NCBI GenBank assembly: GCA_035511515.1
Contig: DATKFG010000068.1
Span: forward strand, 1 to 6,999
Source: VBCK01 sp035511515
GTDB taxonomy: Bacteria > Pseudomonadota > Gammaproteobacteria > Burkholderiales > Burkholderiaceae_F
DNA: 6,999 bases
Direction of reading: 5' to 3'
The translations under genes and the position numbers were made by a program. Of the stretch, positions 1-5,111 are shown piece by piece. Under the pieces are notes generated by a model. That model saw only the letters and a program-made list of their open reading frames with translations. It searched no databases and was not told the origin of the DNA. Position 1 is the first letter of the stretch. Each line of letters opens with the position of its first letter.

Positions 1-429
1 CAGCGCTTCCAGACCATTCAGCGGGTATCGCAGGCGATCGTCGACCGCCAGAGCCACTTCTTTTCACACGGCGCGATCGCGATGCGGCCGCTGGTGCTGC
101 GCGAGATCGCCGACGCGGTCGGGCTGCACGAATCGACGGTCTCGCGCGTCACCGCGAACAAGTACATGGCCACTCCGTTCGGAGTGCTGGAGCTGCGATA
201 TTTTTTCGGCAGCCACGTGGCCACCGACGCCGGCGGGGCCGCATCGAGCACCGCGATCCGCGCGCTGATCGGGCAATTGATCGCCGCCGAAGACCCCAAC
301 AAGCCGCTGTCGGACAGCCGGATCGCCGAGCTGCTGGGTGGCCAGGGCATCGTCGTGGCGCGGCGCACCGTCGCCAAGTATCGCGAGCTGCTGCACATTC
401 CGCCGCTGGCTCTGCGCAAGTCACTGTGA
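1..429 (+). CDS. rpoN: RNA polymerase sigma-54 factor, C-terminal part (5' truncated by window edge)
   Basis: The open frame enters from the left edge and ends at TGA 427-429, giving 142 residues. It covers the DNA-binding end of sigma-54, the factor that directs RNA polymerase to -24/-12 promoters and needs an AAA+ activator. Visible parts are the helix-turn-helix around VGLHESTVSRVTANKYM, followed by TPFGVLELRYFF, and the diagnostic RpoN box ARRTVAKYRE (about residues 121-130 of the visible part), which contacts the -24 element. The end PLALRKSL lies about 12 residues after the box, as is normal for the family. The N-terminal activator-interacting and core-binding regions are outside the window. 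The next gene, hpf, starts 30 nt downstream, so the two are probably cotranscribed. Identification is essentially certain. Confidence 0.97.
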   Translation, partial: QRFQTIQRVSQAIVDRQSHFFSHGAIAMRPLVLREIADAVGLHESTVSRVTANKYMATPFGVLELRYFFGSHVATDAGGAASSTAIRALIGQLIAAEDPNKPLSDSRIAELLGGQGIVVARRTVAKYRELLHIPPLALRKSL

Positions 430-459
430 AGCGCGTCCCATCCACCGAAAGGGGGTTGC

Positions 460-789
460 ATGAATCTGATCATCCACGGCCATCACCTCGAAGTCACCCC
501 TGCGCTGCGCGGCTACGTGCTGGGCAAGCTGAGCCGGATCCGCAGGCACTTCGACAGCGTGATCGATGTCGACGTTGTGCTGTCTGTGGATAAGTTGCAG
601 CAGAAGGCCGAGATCACGGTGCGCGTGCGGGGATCGGCGCTGCACGCTGAGTCGGTCGAACCCGACCTGTACGCATCCATCGACGCGATGATGGACAAGC
701 TGGATCGCCAGGTGCTCCGCCACAAGGATCGCGTGAAGAAACACCCGCACGCGGCGCTGAAACACCAGTCCGCCGCTGGCCCCCAATAA
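460..789 (+). CDS. hpf: Ribosome hibernation promoting factor, short form
   Basis: This 109-residue protein has the size and pattern of short HPF/YfiA proteins (beta-alpha-beta-beta-beta-alpha fold). These bind the decoding region of the 30S subunit and stabilise inactive ribosomes (100S dimers) in starved or stationary cells. The N-terminal strand MNLIIHGHHLEVTPALRGYV is followed by the basic helix KLSRIRRHF, the acidic strand VIDVDVVLSV, the strand AEITVRVRG and the C-terminal helix LYASIDAMMDKLDRQVLRHKDRVKKH, rich in Arg and Lys as expected for rRNA contacts. There is no long-HPF dimerisation domain. The start is supported by a strong purine-rich site (AAAGGGGG, 448-455) 4 nt before the ATG. 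The position directly behind rpoN is classic for proteobacteria. The last residues (HQSAAGPQ) are a low-complexity tail. Confidence 0.95.
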   Translation: MNLIIHGHHLEVTPALRGYVLGKLSRIRRHFDSVIDVDVVLSVDKLQQKAEITVRVRGSALHAESVEPDLYASIDAMMDKLDRQVLRHKDRVKKHPHAALKHQSAAGPQ

Positions 790-796
790 CGAAAAA

Positions 797-815
797 GCCG
801 GCCTGCAAAGCCGGC
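797..815 (-). terminator. Small GC-rich hairpin with T-run on the minus strand
   Basis: GCCGGC (797-802) and GCCGGC (810-815) form a 6-bp stem with a 7-nt loop just 7 nt after the hpf stop. The adjoining run AAAAA (792-796) becomes a U-tract only when read on the minus strand. As an intrinsic terminator it therefore fits antisense transcription better than the hpf message, for which it would be a U-less structure. It overlaps the next hairpin by 3 nt, so the two cannot form together. Confidence 0.4.
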
Positions 816-851
816 GCCTGCCGCTGTTGCTGCAGGGCAACGGCCGGCGCC
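813..851 (+). promoter_or_regulatory. Long interrupted hairpin in the hpf-ptsN spacer
   Basis: The inner stem GCTGTTGC (823-830) pairs with GCAACGGC (837-844): 8 pairs including one T-G, loop TGCAGG. The outer stem GGCGCC (813-818) pairs with GGCGCC (846-851) across a 4x1 internal loop. No T-run follows, so it is not a standard intrinsic terminator. It could stabilise the hpf mRNA 3' end or partly attenuate read-through into ptsN. Positions 813-815 are shared with the smaller upstream hairpin, making the two alternative structures. Confidence 0.4.
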
Positions 852-1072
852 CGCTCTGGACGCGGCGCGTATACTGCACCGCAATCCGGTCAGGCTGATT
901 GAGCAGATTGGCCGCTCGGTGTAAGCGGTCACACATTCACCTATTACGACTGGACCGCGGTAACGGTAGTGAGAGGGGTAAATCCGCTGCCCATCCGGGT
1001 AACCGGCGGCCGGATCGCAGATACGCTGTTCGGACCGAGTGCATCCGGCGTGCCGCGAGGCGCCAGACGCCC
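852..1072 (+). other. Non-coding leader upstream of ptsN
   Basis: The remainder of the hpf-ptsN spacer holds no gene that I can support. It contains a TATACT hexamer (870-875) without a recognisable -35 element, and a small stem ATCCGG (993-998)/CCGGAT (1010-1015) with an 11-nt loop. A second ATCCGG occurs at 1043-1048. The frame of ptsN stays open upstream to a TTG at 899, but the predicted 58-residue extension is Arg-rich and unlike EIIA-Ntr, so it is read here as an untranslated leader. Confidence 0.45.
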
Positions 1073-1543
1073 ATGAACCTGTTGTCGAAGCTGCTGCCGC
1101 TTTCCAACGTCGAGGTGGACGTTGGTGCGCAGGACAAGCACGGCGCGCTGGAACATGCCGCGCAGCTGCTGGAGGAAACCCAGGGACTGGATGCCTGCCG
1201 GGTCCTGGAGAGCCTGACGGCCCGGGAGCAGCTCGGCTCCACCGGACTGGGCAAGGAAGTTGCAATACCGCACGGGCGCCTGCGCGGTCTGAAGCGTGCC
1301 GTCGTTGCCATCTTGCGGCTGCAGCATCCGATCGCCTTCGATTCTCCGGACGGCGTGCCGGTTCGTCTGCTGGTGGTGCTGCTGGTGCCGGAGCACGCGA
1401 CCCAGCAGCATCTGGAGATTCTGTCCGAGCTGGCCCAGATGTTGTCGGAGCCGTCGATGCGGGAGCAGTTGCTGACTGCCACGCAACCGGCCGCCTTGCT
1501 CGCGACCGTGGCTGCGTGGGAGCCGATTCGCCCCGCGGCCTGA
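1073..1543 (+). CDS. ptsN: EIIA-Ntr, nitrogen-PTS phosphoacceptor
   Basis: This 156-residue protein is a full-length PTS EIIA type-2 domain, the terminal phosphoacceptor of the nitrogen PTS (PtsP-NPr-EIIA-Ntr). In other proteobacteria it has regulatory rather than transport roles, such as potassium and nitrogen balance. The phosphorylated histidine lies in the canonical GKEVAIPHGRL (His67), and the second conserved histidine is in EHATQQHLEIL (His113). The start MNLLSKLLPL matches the usual family N-terminus, so the ATG at 1073 is preferred over an upstream TTG in the same frame. The ribosome-binding site is weak (GCGAGG about 12 nt upstream). The stop is 1 nt before hprK, which implies translational coupling and functional pairing. 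No transmembrane or sugar-permease domain is present. Confidence 0.95.
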   Translation: MNLLSKLLPLSNVEVDVGAQDKHGALEHAAQLLEETQGLDACRVLESLTAREQLGSTGLGKEVAIPHGRLRGLKRAVVAILRLQHPIAFDSPDGVPVRLLVVLLVPEHATQQHLEILSELAQMLSEPSMREQLLTATQPAALLATVAAWEPIRPAA

Positions 1544-1544
1544 A

Positions 1545-2486
1545 ATGCTCACTTTCGAGTCGCTGTTCGAAGACAACAGCGCGGCACTTGATTTGCGTTG
1601 GATCGGAGAGCCAGTCGCCGCAGGACAGCGCGTGCTGCCCGATGCGAGCGGCATCAGCGTGCAGGCCGCCGAGCTGGTCGGGCACCTGAACCTGATCCAT
1701 CCGAAGCGCATCCATGTGCTGGGCGGCGCAGAAGTCGACTACGTCGACCGCATTCCGCCCGGCCGGCGCGAACACGTGTTGCGCGAACTGATCGAAGGCG
1801 GTCCGCTGGGACTGATCGTCGGCGAGGGCCGTTCGCTGCCCGAGGAGCTGGTCGGCATCGCGGGGGCGGCCGGACTGCCGATGTTCGGCAGCTCGCGCGA
1901 TGCAGCCGAGGTGATCGATGTGCTGCGCATCTATCTGGCCAAGCAGCTGGCGCGGCATTGCTCGATACACGGCGTCTTCATGGACGTGTTCGGCATGGGC
2001 GTGCTGATTTCGGGACAATCGGGGCTGGGCAAGAGCGAGCTGGCGCTGGAACTGATCAGCCGCGGCCACGGCCTGGTCGCCGACGACGTGGTCGACTTCG
2101 CGCGGGTCGCGCCCGACACGATCGAGGGCCGCTGCCCCCCGCTGCTGGCCAACCTGCTCGAGGTGCGCGGCCTTGGCCTGCTCGATATCCGCGCCATCTT
2201 CGGCGAGACCGCGGTGCGGCGCAAGATGAAGCTTCGATTGATCGTCGAGCTGATGCGGCGCAGCGCCGCCGACAGCCTGGAGAGGCTTCCGCTGGCCGGC
2301 ACCACTCAGGAGGTGCTCGGGCTGCCCGTGCACAAAGTCGTGATTCCGGTGGCCGCCGGCCGCAACCTGGCCGTGCTGCTGGAGGCCGCGGTGCGCAACA
2401 CGATCCTGAAATTGCGCGGGATCGACACGATGCAGGACTTCCAGCAGCGCCAGCGCGAAGCGATGGAAGACGAGGAAGGGACCTGA
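1545..2486 (+). CDS. hprK: HPr kinase/phosphorylase
   Basis: This 313-residue protein has the full length of HprK/P, which phosphorylates (and with phosphate dephosphorylates) a regulatory serine of HPr-type proteins. Residues about 1-130 form the N-terminal domain. The catalytic domain starts near IHGVFMDVFG, whose His142 is the conserved catalytic-region histidine. The Walker A loop is GQSGLGKSE (157-165), the acidic pair is Asp180-Asp181 in VADDVVDF, and the family signature EVRGLGLLDIRAIFG spans 206-220. The C-terminal PVAAGRNLAVLLEAAVRN is also typical. In proteobacteria with ptsN-hprK pairs but no complete sugar PTS, the enzyme is thought to tune the nitrogen PTS. No HPr gene is in the window. 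Start ATG 1545 follows the ptsN stop by one base; no separate Shine-Dalgarno site is needed if translation is coupled. Confidence 0.96.
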   Translation: MLTFESLFEDNSAALDLRWIGEPVAAGQRVLPDASGISVQAAELVGHLNLIHPKRIHVLGGAEVDYVDRIPPGRREHVLRELIEGGPLGLIVGEGRSLPEELVGIAGAAGLPMFGSSRDAAEVIDVLRIYLAKQLARHCSIHGVFMDVFGMGVLISGQSGLGKSELALELISRGHGLVADDVVDFARVAPDTIEGRCPPLLANLLEVRGLGLLDIRAIFGETAVRRKMKLRLIVELMRRSAADSLERLPLAGTTQEVLGLPVHKVVIPVAAGRNLAVLLEAAVRNTILKLRGIDTMQDFQQRQREAMEDEEGT

Positions 2487-2600
2487 TCGGCGGTCCTTCG
2501 CGTCTACCGTGATCGGCAGGGCCACCGTCGGCGCCGCATGCTGCAATCACGTTCTCGAATCGCCGTGATCCGACCCTCTCCGACCCAGACGGGAGTCGCC

Positions 2601-2813
2601 ATGTTCAAACCCATGTTCAGCCCCATCGTGATCGCATTGCTGGCCGCGCCGTTGTGCGCGTCCGGGGCGGACGACAAGGCCAAAACGCCCCAGCAGCAGA
2701 AACAGCAAGCCAAGATGAAAGCCTGCAACAAGGAAGCGCGCGACAAGAGTCTGAAAGGCGACGACCGCAAGAAATTCGTGGCGGAGTGCCTCAAGGGGCC
2801 GGCAAAAGGCTGA
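2601..2813 (+). CDS. Small exported PsiF-repeat protein
   Basis: This 70-residue protein begins with a signal peptide (MFKPMFSPIVIALLAAPLCA, probable cleavage after SGA near residue 23). A Gln/Lys-rich linker follows, then one PsiF-type repeat: QAKMKACNKEARDKSLKGDD followed by RKKFVAECLKG, with the two characteristic cysteines at 42 and 63. These probably form a disulfide in the periplasm. E. coli PsiF is a phosphate-starvation-inducible protein of unknown function, usually with two such repeats; this one has a single repeat. The start at 2601 is chosen because GGGAG (2591-2595) is correctly spaced and because the signal peptide then begins at Met1; an in-frame ATG at 2538 would add 21 residues ahead of it. 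It lies between hprK (114-nt gap) and rapZ (42-nt gap), an unusual place. The precise role is unknown. Confidence 0.85.
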   Translation: MFKPMFSPIVIALLAAPLCASGADDKAKTPQQQKQQAKMKACNKEARDKSLKGDDRKKFVAECLKGPAKG

Positions 2814-2816
2814 TCC

Positions 2817-2832
2817 GTCCCGCTGCCGGGAC
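2817..2832 (+). promoter_or_regulatory. Perfect 6-bp hairpin between psiF-like gene and rapZ
   Basis: GTCCCG and CGGGAC form a perfect stem around the tetraloop CTGC, 3 nt after the psiF-like stop and 23 nt before the rapZ start. No T-run follows, so termination is unlikely. It may act as an RNA-processing or stability boundary within a shared transcript. Confidence 0.35.
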
Positions 2833-2855
2833 AGGCGCGGCATTAGACTGACAGG

Positions 2856-3713
2856 ATGCGTCTGGTCCTGGTCACCGGGATGTCCGGTTCCGGCAAGTCG
2901 GTCGCGATCCGGCTTCTCGAGGACATCGGCTATTACTGCATCGACAATCTGCCTCCGCAGTTCCTGACCGACGTGTGCGCGTATCTGTCGGCCAACGGGC
3001 ACCCGGAGGTCGCCGTTTCGGTCGACGCGCGCTCCGAAGGGCCGATCGCGCACCTGCCGGGCGTGCTGAGCGTGCTGCGATCGTTCGGTTACGATGTCCG
3101 CGTGCTGTTCCTGACGGCCTCGACCAACGCGCTGGTGCAGCGGTTTTCCGAAACGCGGCGCCGGCACCCGCTGTCGCGCGACCTGACGGTCCAGGGGCGC
3201 GAACCGACGCTGGAGGAATCGATCGCGCAGGAGCGCGAGCGCCTGGCGCCGATCGATGAGCTCGGACACGTGGTCGACACCGGCGACCTGCCGCCCAGCA
3301 CGCTGCAGCAATGGGTACGCACCTTCGTGGACGGCCCGCGCAGCGATCTGACGCTGGCGTTCGAGTCCTTCGCGTTCAAGAACGGCATTCCGGTGGCCGC
3401 CGACCTGGTGTTCGATGTGCGCAACCTGCCCAACCCCCACTACGATGCGCGCCTGCGGCCGCTGACCGGGCTGGACGCGCCCGTCGCCGAGATGCTGTCG
3501 GGTCTGCCCGAGGCGCGCGCGATGATCGACGACATCGCCGGCTTCATCGCGCGCTGGCTGCCCAGCTACGTGCAGGACGCGCGCAACTACCTGACGGTGG
3601 CGATCGGATGCACCGGCGGGCAGCACCGCTCGCCGTACGTGGTCGAGCAGCTGGCGCGGCGATTCGGCGGCAAGGAGCGCGTGCTGGTGCGACACCGGGT
3701 TCTGGACCGTTGA
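2856..3713 (+). CDS. rapZ: RapZ/YvcJ-family nucleotide-binding protein
   Basis: This 285-residue protein is the usual family length. The N-terminal domain has the Walker A loop GMSGSGKS (8-15), followed by the family motif YYCIDNLPP (27-34), the DARS motif (57-60) and a Walker-B-like strand VRVLFLTAS (81-89). The C-terminal domain has the conserved FDVRNLPNPHYD (186-197) and GCTGGQHRS (251-259). In E. coli RapZ is an RNA-binding adaptor that delivers the sRNA GlmZ to RNase E and controls glucosamine-6-phosphate synthase; elsewhere members bind or hydrolyse ATP and GTP. The protein ends HRVLDR and lacks the basic Lys-Arg-Lys tail that contributes to sRNA binding in E. coli, so the GlmZ role should not be assumed here. 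The position after hprK is the standard betaproteobacterial arrangement apart from the psiF-like gene. The ribosome-binding site is weak (ACAGG directly before ATG). Confidence 0.94.
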   Translation: MRLVLVTGMSGSGKSVAIRLLEDIGYYCIDNLPPQFLTDVCAYLSANGHPEVAVSVDARSEGPIAHLPGVLSVLRSFGYDVRVLFLTASTNALVQRFSETRRRHPLSRDLTVQGREPTLEESIAQERERLAPIDELGHVVDTGDLPPSTLQQWVRTFVDGPRSDLTLAFESFAFKNGIPVAADLVFDVRNLPNPHYDARLRPLTGLDAPVAEMLSGLPEARAMIDDIAGFIARWLPSYVQDARNYLTVAIGCTGGQHRSPYVVEQLARRFGGKERVLVRHRVLDR

Positions 3714-3741
3714 CTCGATCGCTCACGCCGGAGGACTGCGG

Positions 3742-4230
3742 ATGACCACGCAACTGAAGCTCGTCTCGAGCGCCTTCGAAAGCGGCGCCAGCATTCCGAA
3801 GCGGTATACGTGCGAAGGCGAGGATCTGTCGCCCCCGCTCGCCTGGTCGGGCGTTGCGGCCGGCACGGGCAGCCTGGCGCTGATCGTTGACGACCCGGAC
3901 GCACCCGATCCGGCCGCTCCGAAGACGACCTGGGTGCACTGGGTCCTGTACAACCTGCCGCCCCAGACCACGCATCTGGACCCGGGCCTGGCGCCCTCGA
4001 CATTGCCGGCCGCAACGCTGCAGGGTCGCAATGACTGGAAGCGCACCGGCTACGGCGGCCCGTGCCCTCCGATCGGCCGTCACCGCTACTTTCACAAGCT
4101 GTACGCGCTCGACACCGTGCTGCCCGACCTGAAGCATCCGACCAAGGATCAGCTGCTCAAGGCGATGGAAGGGCACGTGCTGGCGCAGGCCGAGCTGGTC
4201 GGGACCTACCAGAAGGCCCAGGCCCGTTGA
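3742..4230 (+). CDS. YbhB/YbcL family Raf-kinase-inhibitor-like (PEBP) protein
   Basis: This 162-residue protein has all the landmarks of bacterial phosphatidylethanolamine-binding-like proteins: IPKRYTCEGEDLSPPL (18-33), the anion-pocket motif DDPDAPDP (50-57), WVHWVLYNLPP (64-74) with His66, and GYGGPCPPIGRHRYFHKLYA (103-122) with the pocket histidines 114 and 118. There is no signal peptide, so it is cytoplasmic like E. coli YbhB. A physiological ligand or reaction for this family in bacteria is not established. The start is well supported by GGAGG (3730-3734) 7 nt before the ATG. It follows rapZ by 28 nt and precedes osmC by 37 nt on the same strand, so it is probably read from the same transcript. 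The link to the PTS genes is positional only. Confidence 0.93.
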   Translation: MTTQLKLVSSAFESGASIPKRYTCEGEDLSPPLAWSGVAAGTGSLALIVDDPDAPDPAAPKTTWVHWVLYNLPPQTTHLDPGLAPSTLPAATLQGRNDWKRTGYGGPCPPIGRHRYFHKLYALDTVLPDLKHPTKDQLLKAMEGHVLAQAELVGTYQKAQAR

Positions 4231-4267
4231 ATTCCCACTCGCGCTGTCCGGCCCGCGGAGGCGAACC

Positions 4268-4783
4268 ATGAACGCTGAGGAAATGCGTCGCCTTCAGGCA
4301 CCGCTGAAGGCCCGCTACCGGGATCAGCCGCAGTCGGCCCTGGTGACGCTGCGCGCACGGGGTCGACTGGGACAGGGCGTTACCTGCAAGATAGAAACCG
4401 GCAAGGCACTCGTGGCCGCCGGCCTGCACCCTGCGACCGGTGGAAGCGGCCTGAGCGTCTGTTCCGGTGACATGCTGCTCGAAGCCTTGGCGGCCTGTGC
4501 GGGCGTCACGCTCAGTGCGGTGGCCACCGCGCTCGATATCCCGCTTCGCGACGCCACGGTGCACGCCGAGGGCGATCTGGATTTCCGGGGCACGCTGGGC
4601 TTGTCGAAGGACGTGCCGGTCGGCTTTCAGCAGATCCGCCTGCGCTTCGACCTGGATACCGACGCCACCGACGAGCAGCTCGCCACGCTGCTCAAGCTCA
4701 CCGAACGCTACTGCGTCGTCTACCAGACGCTGGCCCATCCGCCCAGCGTGCGGGTGACGCGCACTGGGGGCGCTGGCCGTTGA
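4268..4783 (+). CDS. OsmC-family peroxide reductase-like protein
   Basis: This 171-residue protein has the OsmC/Ohr fold pattern with both redox cysteines: Cys77 in SGDMLLEALAACAGVTL (peroxidatic position at the start of the central helix) and Cys149 in LTERYCVVYQTL. Family members reduce organic hydroperoxides using these two cysteines. The sequence between them (FRGTLGLSKDVPVGFQQIRL) resembles the YhfA/OsmC-like subgroup rather than Ohr, so I give no symbol. The start is supported by GGAGG (4257-4261) 6 nt upstream of ATG. The last 41 codons and the following 59 bp are duplicated downstream of the fic gene. This copy is the intact one; codon 145 reads ACC (Thr) here and GCC (Ala) in the duplicate. 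Confidence 0.92.
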   Translation: MNAEEMRRLQAPLKARYRDQPQSALVTLRARGRLGQGVTCKIETGKALVAAGLHPATGGSGLSVCSGDMLLEALAACAGVTLSAVATALDIPLRDATVHAEGDLDFRGTLGLSKDVPVGFQQIRLRFDLDTDATDEQLATLLKLTERYCVVYQTLAHPPSVRVTRTGGAGR

Positions 4784-4842
4784 AACGACTCGGAAGAGTT
4801 ATTCCAATCCTCGGCAAGTCCGCTAGAAGTCTGCGCGGCAGA
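4657..4842 (+). repeat. Left copy of a 186-bp direct repeat flanking the fic locus
   Basis: This segment comprises codons 131-171 of osmC, its stop codon and 59 bp beyond. It recurs in the same orientation at 6354-6539, offset by 1697 bp, without indels. I count 4 mismatches (positions 4700, 4785, 4826 and 4827 against 6397, 6482, 6523 and 6524), so 182 of 186 bases agree. Identity stops abruptly at both ends. The repeat pair brackets exactly one gene, fic, with its control region. Confidence 0.95.
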
Positions 4843-4921
4843 AGGCCGTCAGCCAAGTGTTAGCCATCAGCCTGGTCTTCAAAGCGTCGCCGCCTGTGGC
4901 GGTCAGGCGCGCATACTCCTA
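4843..4921. other. Left end of the inserted segment, alternative hairpins
   Basis: This is the non-coding start of the unique DNA between the repeats. CGCCTG (4891-4896) pairs with CAGGCG (4904-4909) around a 7-nt loop. Alternatively CCGCC (4890-4894) pairs with GGCGG (4898-4902) around a 3-nt loop. There is no T-run, so a terminator for osmC is only possible, not shown. I find no transposase, integrase or inverted terminal repeat here. Confidence 0.35.
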
Positions 4922-4957
4922 GCGGTATTTTAGGCGGCAAATAGAGCGGCATATATT
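4922..4957 (+). repeat. Three phased 12-bp iterons upstream of the fic promoter
   Basis: Three consecutive 12-bp units start at 4922, 4934 and 4946: GCGGTATTTTAG, GCGGCAAATAGA and GCGGCATATATT. The GCGG core recurs every 12 bp exactly. The same unit appears twice more at 5023. The cluster ends 23 nt before the TATAAT box, a position suited to an operator or activator site. Confidence 0.75.
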
Positions 4958-4980
4958 TCGTTTCTATCTCGCCAATTTCT

Positions 4981-4986
4981 TATAAT
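4981..4986 (+). promoter_or_regulatory. fic: Probable -10 box of the fic promoter
   Basis: A perfect TATAAT lies in an A+T-rich tract 126 nt before the fic start. The best -35 candidate, TTCGTT (4957-4962, 18-bp spacer), is poor, which suggests either a weak promoter or one dependent on a protein bound at the neighbouring 12-bp repeats. Transcription would start near 4993 and give a leader of roughly 120 nt that contains the second repeat cluster. Confidence 0.45.
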
Positions 4987-5022
4987 TTCCCTTTAATAAC
5001 AATGTGCTGCATTATTGCTTGG

Positions 5023-5046
5023 GCGGCATTTTAGGCGGCATATTTC
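5023..5046 (+). repeat. Two phased 12-bp iterons downstream of the fic promoter
   Basis: The units GCGGCATTTTAG (5023) and GCGGCATATTTC (5035) repeat the motif of the upstream cluster, again with exact 12-bp phasing. The stretch 5023-5040 matches 4922-4939 at 17 of 18 positions. The cluster lies about 30-55 nt after the predicted transcription start, so the two clusters straddle the promoter as in a looping or roadblock repression design. A degenerate unit, GCTGCATTATTG (5006-5017), lies just upstream, out of phase. Confidence 0.75.
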
Positions 5047-5111
5047 TAACCACACCACGTCATTCGCTCTGGCATCCCTGTTAGTGCTCGCCCCGAAAGG
5101 CGGAAGAAGCG

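Noticed and set aside
870..875. TATACT as a ptsN promoter -10 box
   Set aside because: No acceptable -35 element lies 15-19 bp upstream and there is no extended -10 TG; the hexamer alone is weak evidence.
899..1072. Upstream TTG extension of ptsN by 58 codons
   Set aside because: The predicted extension is Arg-rich and unlike any EIIA-Ntr N-terminus, while Met at 1073 begins the expected MNLLSKLLPL.
513..2546. Long minus-strand open frame opposite hpf, ptsN and hprK
   Set aside because: It is an antisense shadow typical of high G+C DNA, His/Gln/Arg-rich without domain motifs, while the plus strand encodes clear conserved proteins.
2641..2656. A sigma-54-type promoter (TGGC...TTGT) inside the psiF-like gene
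   Set aside because: The -12 GC doublet is missing and the site lies within the signal-peptide coding region.
2601..2660. Lipoprotein signal for the PsiF-like protein because of Cys19
   Set aside because: The residues before the cysteine (APL) do not fit a lipobox; an ordinary signal peptide with cleavage after SGA fits better.
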